From positions 1 through 6,146 of the forward strand of contig CANQXC010000052.1 in NCBI GenBank assembly GCA_947627785.1: a DNA stretch of 6,146 nt. The letters are read 5' to 3'. Position numbers and translations under genes: made by a program. Position 1 is the stretch's first letter. Each line of letters opens with the position of its first letter. Origin of the DNA: an uncultured Clostridia bacterium. GTDB taxonomy: Bacteria; Bacillota; Clostridia; TANB77; CAG-508. Below are positions 5,546 to 6,146 of the stretch, one piece after another. The notes under the pieces were generated by a model. It did not search any database. It saw only the letters and a list, made by a program, of their open reading frames with translations, and was not told the origin of the DNA.

Positions 5546-6127
5546 TTAATCTAAAAATTCTTTGATTTTTTTTGCTATTTTTTCATTTATACCTTTTATC
5601 TTTGTTAATTCTTCTATACTCGCCTTTTTTATACCTTCTATACTTCCAAATTGCCTTAATAATTCTTGCTTTTTCTTATCTCCTATGCCTTCTATTTCAT
5701 CTAATGCAGATTTAGTAACAGCTTTTTCTCTAAGCCTTCTATTGTATTCTATTGCTGTGTTATGAACTTCATCTTGGAAATTAGTTATAAAATTCATTTG
5801 TTCATCTGTTAATTTTATTACATTTCTTTCATCATCTATTAACTCTTTGCTCCTATGCCTATCGTCTTTTACCATTCCAAATACTGGAATTGTTATATTA
5901 TATTTTTCTATTGCTCTTTTTATTGCTCTAATTTGAGTTATACCTCCATCTGCAAAAATTACATCTGGCAAGTCGCCAAATCCGCCATTTGAATTTTCAA
6001 TTGAGTGTTTAATTCTTCTTGTTACAACTTCTTCCATACATCTTGGATCATCTTGCGTAAACACTGTTTTTATTTTAAATCTTCTTGATAAATTCTTCTT
6101 TATAACTCCGTCTACTGCAACACACAT
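5546..6127 (-). CDS. uvrC: UvrC excinuclease subunit, C-terminal part (possibly an interrupted gene)
   Basis: These 193 codons match the C-terminal region of UvrC, the nuclease of UvrABC nucleotide excision repair. Seen: RRFKIKTV (15-22), DDPRCMEEVVTRR, the RNase H-like motif LPDVIFADGG with Asp60, FGMVKDDRHR with catalytic-type His91, DEVHNTAIEYNRR (119-131), and a C-terminal tandem helix-hairpin-helix domain (~140-193, DEIEGIGDKKKQELL and TKIKGINEKIAKK) that binds DNA. Full UvrC is about 600 residues. The GIY-YIG, UVR and first nuclease-Asp parts would lie upstream, outside the window. The ATG at 6127 is not a natural UvrC start and has no ribosome site; it directly follows an in-frame TGA. 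Either the gene carries a nonsense change or a sequencing error, or this is a remnant. Alone this fragment would lack 3' incision and part of the 5' nuclease centre. Confidence 0.85.
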   Translation of the reverse strand: MCVAVDGVIKKNLSRRFKIKTVFTQDDPRCMEEVVTRRIKHSIENSNGGFGDLPDVIFADGGITQIRAIKRAIEKYNITIPVFGMVKDDRHRSKELIDDERNVIKLTDEQMNFITNFQDEVHNTAIEYNRRLREKAVTKSALDEIEGIGDKKKQELLRQFGSIEGIKKASIEELTKIKGINEKIAKKIKEFLD

Positions 6128-6146
6128 TCAAGCAACCATATAATCT
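6128..6146 (-). other. uvrC: Upstream uvrC-like codons and in-frame TGA
   Basis: Read in the UvrC frame, the last bases of the window encode D-Y-M-V-A followed by TGA (6130-6128) and then M-C-V-A-V-D-G. UvrC proteins usually have a small residue (Ser or Gly) between this V-A/G and the Met of the SMVVF-type strand, so homology seems to run through the stop. One substitution (TCA or GGA to TGA) would explain it. Only six upstream codons are visible, so the case is suggestive rather than proven. Confidence 0.5.

Noticed and set aside
6128..6130. TGA reassigned to an amino acid in this genome
   Set aside because: The response regulator gene ends at a TGA and reading through gives a meaningless extension, and tryptophan uses TGG in all genes, so TGA is an ordinary stop.
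1..6146. CRISPR array, insertion sequence, tRNA or rRNA
   Set aside because: No spaced repeat series, transposase frame, terminal inverted repeats, tRNA cloverleaf or rRNA-like sequence was found on either strand.

Overview
The window is very AT-rich, has strong G-rich Shine-Dalgarno sites, and its protein families are typical of low-GC Gram-positive bacteria. It fits a chromosomal segment of a Clostridia-class Firmicute, perhaps a gut species. I cannot name the genus from the sequence. TGA, TAA and ordinary TGG tryptophan codons are used in the standard way.

Layout from left to right. (1) 1-905, minus strand: the start and first 301 codons of a secreted or membrane-anchored transglutaminase-like protein, cut by the window edge. 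(2) 906-1231: a 326-bp divergent intergenic region with one good promoter in each direction and a symmetric repeat/palindrome cluster between them. (3) 1232-3287, plus strand: an overlapping pair encoding a LytTR response regulator (AgrA type) followed by a polytopic GHKL sensor kinase (AgrC type), ending in a hairpin terminator. (4) 4188-3387, minus strand: agrB (autoinducer-processing endopeptidase) followed by agrD, a 39-residue autoinducing-peptide precursor. The two agr transcription units converge on the terminator at 3344-3376. (5) 5475-4401, minus strand: a 58-residue single-span membrane protein and a COG1092/RlmI-like methyltransferase, ending in a 15-bp perfect hairpin. (6) 6127-5546, minus strand: the C-terminal half of UvrC. 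An in-frame TGA sits directly before its first ATG, at a position where UvrC homology appears to continue upstream.

The centre of the window is a complete accessory gene regulator (agr) quorum-sensing system. By analogy with known agr systems, AgrB would crop AgrD at its C-terminus and cyclise it into a thiolactone. The exported peptide would bind the membrane domain of AgrC, which would phosphorylate AgrA at Asp59, and AgrA would activate target promoters through its LytTR domain. The likely novelty lies in the signal itself: the putative AgrD core has two more residues between the ring cysteine and the conserved HQPKMP segment than the familiar five-residue rings. The convergent arrangement is also notable, with the response regulator gene first in its operon and agrBD on the opposite strand. 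The transglutaminase-like exported protein, which shares the regulator's upstream region, is a candidate but unproven target.
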